NCBI RefSeq assembly: GCF_016865445.1
Contig: NZ_AP024412.1
Location: 1,302,001-1,366,000, forward strand
DNA length: 64,000 bases
From: Mariniplasma anaerobium
Lineage (GTDB): Bacteria; Bacillota_I; Bacilli_A; Acholeplasmatales; Acholeplasmataceae
Reading direction: 5' to 3'
Position 1 is the stretch's first letter; the number at the start of each line of letters is the position of its first letter. Of the stretch, positions 61,013 through 64,000 are shown piece by piece. The position numbers and the translations under genes were made by a program. Under the pieces are notes generated by a model, which had not been told where the DNA came from, made no database searches, and saw nothing but the letters and a program-made list of their open reading frames with translations.

Positions 61013-61703
61013 ATGCAATTTCTTGGTTCAAAGCTTTTACCAAATAGATAGATATCCAAATCATTAATATAAATCCAAACCATCCATATACCCAATAAGA
61101 TAGTAAATTAAATCCTATACGATCAAATACGAGATCAATTAAGAAAAATGGAATATGGATCACATAGCTAAGCATCATTAAATAAAGACCTACTTTAGAA
61201 TTTAAAGCTATAAACACAAGCATTAAAAATAAAGCAACAAATGCATATTCATATCCATATCTGAAATATAAATAAAGACTAAGCAAAATAACTAATAAAT
61301 CCATATGGATATTTATATTTTGCTTTTCCTCATTTAATACATATGACAAAATCATGAGCAGTAAATATATACTAAACACTGTTCCAATAACATCAAGTAA
61401 AGTTATATCTTGCAAAAAGTTTAATGTATTCAATCGAAATGATAAAACAAATGATACAAAGTTATATATATATCTACCAAATAAGGCAACTAGTAAGACT
61501 ATATAGCCTCCTAAAAGCTTTTTTTCACTAAATAGATAGATAACTGCTAATCCAATTAAAAGTCTTGGTAGTACAGCTATAACGATATTAAATCCATATT
61601 CATCCGTGATGATTCCAATCATAGAAAACATGAAAAGGATAATCATGACAATCCATTGAATTTGAATAGGTATTTTGTTTTTTAATGATTTTAAAAAAAA
61701 CAT
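61011..61703 (-). CDS. Seven-TM membrane protein, tandem paralogue 1
   Basis: A 230-residue, highly hydrophobic protein with about seven membrane segments and almost no soluble part. I do not recognise a family. It resembles the next gene upstream in length, segment spacing and short matches: NFVSFVLSFRL versus NFVNSLLSLRF, and FSIYLLLMILSYVLNEE versus FLYLLLMVVSLFFTNK, each followed by a hydrophilic loop with DLL. They look like an old tandem duplication. GTGG-type ribosome site six bases from ATG. No function assigned. Confidence 0.75.
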   Translation of the reverse strand: MFFLKSLKNKIPIQIQWIVMIILFMFSMIGIITDEYGFNIVIAVLPRLLIGLAVIYLFSEKKLLGGYIVLLVALFGRYIYNFVSFVLSFRLNTLNFLQDITLLDVIGTVFSIYLLLMILSYVLNEEKQNINIHMDLLVILLSLYLYFRYGYEYAFVALFLMLVFIALNSKVGLYLMMLSYVIHIPFFLIDLVFDRIGFNLLSYWVYGWFGFILMIWISIYLVKALNQEIA

Positions 61704-61753
61704 AAGGCCACCTACTTTTTAAACTTAACTATATTTTAACATGATAAGGAATT

Positions 61754-61782
61754 AAAAAAAACCTAATTCATAAAGAATTAGG
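61754..61782 (-). terminator. Terminator after tandem paralogue 2
   Basis: An 8-bp stem (61762-61769 with 61775-61782, 5-nt loop) followed by eight T on the minus strand. Confidence 0.85.
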
Positions 61783-61795
61783 CTTTAAATTTTTT

Positions 61796-62494
61796 TTATT
61801 TCTTATTGAGTTCTCCAATGATTCCTTTTACCGCTCCATAAATTAAATAGAAAGCAAATAATGAGAATAAATAATAACTTATTGGAATACTTAATACATT
61901 TTGATTTAGTATTCTAAACAAGAAATCAAATGGTACGTCTGCTACTCCAGCTAATAAGAATAGAATGGTTGCTAATGGAAGCCCAAACAATAGAGATATT
62001 GCTGGTAATAACAATTTAGCAATTGATAAATAGATGCCACCTCTTAAATAAAAGAATACACCTACCATGATACCTGTAAATAATAAATCTTTTCTAGTTA
62101 CTTTAGCTTTAGGTTTGTTTGTGAAAAATAAAGATACAACCATTAAAAGCAAATATAGAAAAGCGATAATTTGAATGAATGATTCTCCATCTAATGGAAT
62201 TGCAAATCCAAATGGTTTAAATCTTAACGATAACAAACTATTTACAAAATTAGTTCCTACTGTTAAGAAGAATCCTACAAACAATGCAAAATGAGCTGCA
62301 AACTCTTTTTTCTTAAGTTGTAAATATACAATTCCTGTAAGAATAATCGCAAGTGGCACTATGGCTTCAAGAGTTGGTAAAATCGTTCCGTAATTTCCAA
62401 AAATAGAGAATACAACATAGCCTACTATAATAACAAATATAATAAGTCTAGCCAATTCATTTATTTTCGAAGTTAATCCTTTAATAAAATTCAT
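61796..62494 (-). CDS. Seven-TM membrane protein, tandem paralogue 2
   Basis: A 232-residue membrane protein with about seven hydrophobic segments and a basic loop in the middle (NKPKAKVTRKDLLF). It is similar in plan to the protein encoded at 61011-61703. A terminator separates the two genes, so they are transcribed independently. A GGAAA-type ribosome site precedes the ATG. Nothing in the sequence suggests transport, catalysis or binding sites. Confidence 0.75.
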   Translation of the reverse strand: MNFIKGLTSKINELARLIIFVIIVGYVVFSIFGNYGTILPTLEAIVPLAIILTGIVYLQLKKKEFAAHFALFVGFFLTVGTNFVNSLLSLRFKPFGFAIPLDGESFIQIIAFLYLLLMVVSLFFTNKPKAKVTRKDLLFTGIMVGVFFYLRGGIYLSIAKLLLPAISLLFGLPLATILFLLAGVADVPFDFLFRILNQNVLSIPISYYLFSLFAFYLIYGAVKGIIGELNKK

Positions 62495-62562
62495 ATATAC
62501 TATTTCCTTTCAAGTCATTTATGTTAATTATACTAAAAATATATAAAAAATAAAGTTTAATG

Positions 62563-63531
62563 CTATTTAAAAAAATTGGGATGATCTTCGTAAAATTGTA
62601 AGTTTACATTTAATAAGGATTCAAGCTCTAATAAGACTTGATATAAAACAGCTCTACTCTCAAATTCTTCTCTTGTTTTAGGTAGTTCTGATAATCTATA
62701 TTTTTCAAGTAAATCATTTATGATATCAATATATTTTATGCTGTTATTATACAAACCGACATCAAAACTCAAATCTTTAATAAAATCTGATATTTCGATA
62801 GCATTTTGATGAACACATATCATTTTTGATGCTTGATCATACATATGCTTCATAAACGTTGCTTGTGTTTTTCTCATATATGCATATGAAAGATAGCTTT
62901 GATTGTTTTGGAATAAAAGATCTTTATCAATTAATTCGACATAGTGAATAACCTTTTTTAATTCTTTTTCTAAATTCGCATAATGATTATTGTATGTCTC
63001 AGCATATAATGGATCTTTGATTAAAAAAGATAACATTAATAAATGATCTCTAATGAACTGATCGATCATATGCGTATATTTAATAAGTTCTGATTCTCCT
63101 TGAGAAGGATAAAGTGTATTAAATATCGTTGCGGTTCCTATAGAGATAAGTACTAATAATGATTCTTCTATAATAAATGAAAATGAAAACTCACCAAAAA
63201 TTAATAAATGTGTAACAATAACTAATGCAGGAACTATGCCTTCTGCAATATTTAACTTCCATGATGAAAAACTAAAGATGAAAACGACTACAATAAATAC
63301 CCAAAATTCATATCCAAATATAACAAATAATAAAATGGATAAAAACATACCGAAAAACACATCAACGATACGTCTAAATGCGATGATGAGTGAATCTCTT
63401 TTTGTTAATTGAATTGATAATAATGCTAAAACGCCACCAGTTAACCAATATTCAAGGCCGATCCATCTAGAAATAAGTCCTGCAATAACAGTTACTAAGG
63501 TCATTTTTACAGCTGTATGAAATATTCTCAT
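62563..63531 (-). CDS. Aromatic acid exporter family (DUF939) membrane protein
   Basis: A 322-residue protein of the YqjA/ArAE_1 family. Five or so membrane helices occupy residues 5-145, starting with the family pattern RIFHTAVKMTLVTVIAGLIS; KRDSLIIAFRRIVDVFFGMF follows. The C-terminal 170 residues are a helical cytosolic domain. Family members are related to FUSC/AaeB efflux proteins; actual substrates are unproven. It begins 4 nt after the upstream phosphatase gene, so they form an operon. Confidence 0.84.
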   Translation of the reverse strand: MRIFHTAVKMTLVTVIAGLISRWIGLEYWLTGGVLALLSIQLTKRDSLIIAFRRIVDVFFGMFLSILLFVIFGYEFWVFIVVVFIFSFSSWKLNIAEGIVPALVIVTHLLIFGEFSFSFIIEESLLVLISIGTATIFNTLYPSQGESELIKYTHMIDQFIRDHLLMLSFLIKDPLYAETYNNHYANLEKELKKVIHYVELIDKDLLFQNNQSYLSYAYMRKTQATFMKHMYDQASKMICVHQNAIEISDFIKDLSFDVGLYNNSIKYIDIINDLLEKYRLSELPKTREEFESRAVLYQVLLELESLLNVNLQFYEDHPNFFK

Positions 63532-63535
63532 TTAA

Positions 63536-64000
63536 TTACCTTTTGTTCATATTCTTGTATTGTTCATAATACAAGTGAATATCTGATAAATCAAAAGGTT
63601 TTTCTTTTGCTTTTATACGTTCAACTAATAAATCAATTTGATCTTGAATAATCCCTTGAATATCATCTGGATAACACATCTTATCTGAATGCATATCATA
63701 TTCTTTTTCATCTAGTATAATATATGATCCATCAGGAAAGACCTTAACATCTAAATCATAATCGATATATTTAATTGCTTCCCCATCATATAGATAAGGA
63801 CTTGATAAATTACAATAAAAATATACACCATCTTTTTTTAACATACCAATAATATTGAACCATAAATCATTATAGAAATAACAAATAGCTGGTTCTTTAG
63901 TATGCCAGCTTCTTCCATCGTGTTCAATAACTCTTGTTCGATGATGTCCAGTAACTAAAACATGTTGATTTTCTTCTAAGATTACAGTTTTTTTCCATAT
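63536..64000 (-). CDS. Nucleoside tri-/diphosphate phosphatase (DUF402), 5' end beyond window
   Basis: The visible 154 residues are the C-terminal part of a YgaC/Ntdp-type phosphatase. In frame from the window edge I read VTGHHRTRVIEHDGRSWHTK, EPAICYFYNDLWFNIIGM and then KKDGVYFYCNLSSPYLYDGE, YIDYDLDVKVFPDGSY, the acidic core that binds metal and nucleotide phosphates. The family hydrolyses NTPs and NDPs. The ATG at 63844 is internal, not the start, because the upstream codons match the family without interruption. It is co-transcribed with the DUF939 gene. Confidence 0.87.
   Translation of the reverse strand: MWKKTVILEENQHVLVTGHHRTRVIEHDGRSWHTKEPAICYFYNDLWFNIIGMLKKDGVYFYCNLSSPYLYDGEAIKYIDYDLDVKVFPDGSYIILDEKEYDMHSDKMCYPDDIQGIIQDQIDLLVERIKAKEKPFDLSDIHLYYEQYKNMNKR

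Noticed and set aside
63536..63844. Short 102-residue gene starting at ATG 63844
   Set aside because: Upstream codons to the window edge are open and match the DUF402 family, so the ATG is internal to a longer gene.
1..64000. Mobile elements, prophage or CRISPR arrays
   Set aside because: No transposase, integrase, phage structural gene, terminal inverted repeat or regularly spaced repeat was found.

Overview
The window is AT-rich DNA from a low-GC relative of the Firmicutes, most like a free-living mollicute of the Acholeplasma group. Several points support this. UGA is read as stop: genes end in TGA and prfB (RF2, needed for UGA) is intact, which excludes the Mycoplasma/Spiroplasma code. 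The prolyl-tRNA synthetase is the short archaeal/eukaryotic-like form. ATP-driven ion transport uses a V/A-type ATPase. There is a Mn-type superoxide dismutase, and many small orphan membrane proteins. Genus-level assignment is inference. No insertion sequence, prophage, CRISPR array or rRNA was seen; the window reads as core chromosome. Most genes are on the minus strand.

Layout. 1-7.2 kb: a partial amidohydrolase, then secA-prfB-yitT-S41 protease-recX as one minus-strand run. 7.4-10.2 kb: metK-DUF3137-lemA behind a SAM riboswitch with its own promoter and terminator/antiterminator. 10.2-15.4 kb: priA-fmt-pgpA and a membrane protein with a decayed HD-GYP domain. 15.4-19.8 kb: the classic rimP-nusA-ylxR-ylxQ-infB-rbfA operon behind a hairpin leader. 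19.9-22.8 kb (plus strand): a zinc-uptake operon znuA-znuC-znuB-zur with two palindromic operators around its promoter. 22.8-30.8 kb: aldo-keto reductase, coaD, HAD phosphatase, RNase J, a DEDDh exonuclease with uvrC, and gmk-rpoZ. 30.9-38 kb: rqcH, sodA, a CPA2 antiporter, an EF-G paralogue with a ComF-like zinc-ribbon protein and long-form hpf, then yidD.

38.1-46.7 kb is a nine-gene V-type ATPase operon (order H-C-I-K-F-E-A-B-D) with its own promoter just inside the end of proS. 46.7-50.1 kb: cvfB-hypothetical-proS and a Fic protein. 50.2-52.8 kb: a polar amino-acid ABC transporter preceded by a lysine riboswitch and terminator, so lysine is its likely substrate. 52.9-59.4 kb: a cold-shock protein, an OFA-type MFS carrier, an asymmetric heterodimeric ABC exporter, an orphan small protein and a membrane-anchored endonuclease I. 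59.5-61 kb: tRNA-Thr(GGU) and tRNA-Gly(GCC), both plus strand, flank an M50 metalloprotease. 61-64 kb: two tandem, apparently homologous membrane proteins, an aromatic-acid-exporter-like protein and the 3' part of a DUF402 nucleotide phosphatase that runs off the right end.

Regulation is unusually readable: two metabolite riboswitches, twin zinc operators, about fifteen clear -35/-10 promoters and more than twenty intrinsic terminators. Many terminators overlap the stop codon of the gene they end. I found no self-contained, obviously new defence or mobile system. The most interesting unknowns are the pseudo-HD-GYP membrane protein, the LemA/DUF3137 pair under SAM control, the EF-G paralogue with altered switch II, the duplicated membrane proteins at 61.0-62.5 kb, and the orphan gene paired with the anchored nuclease.
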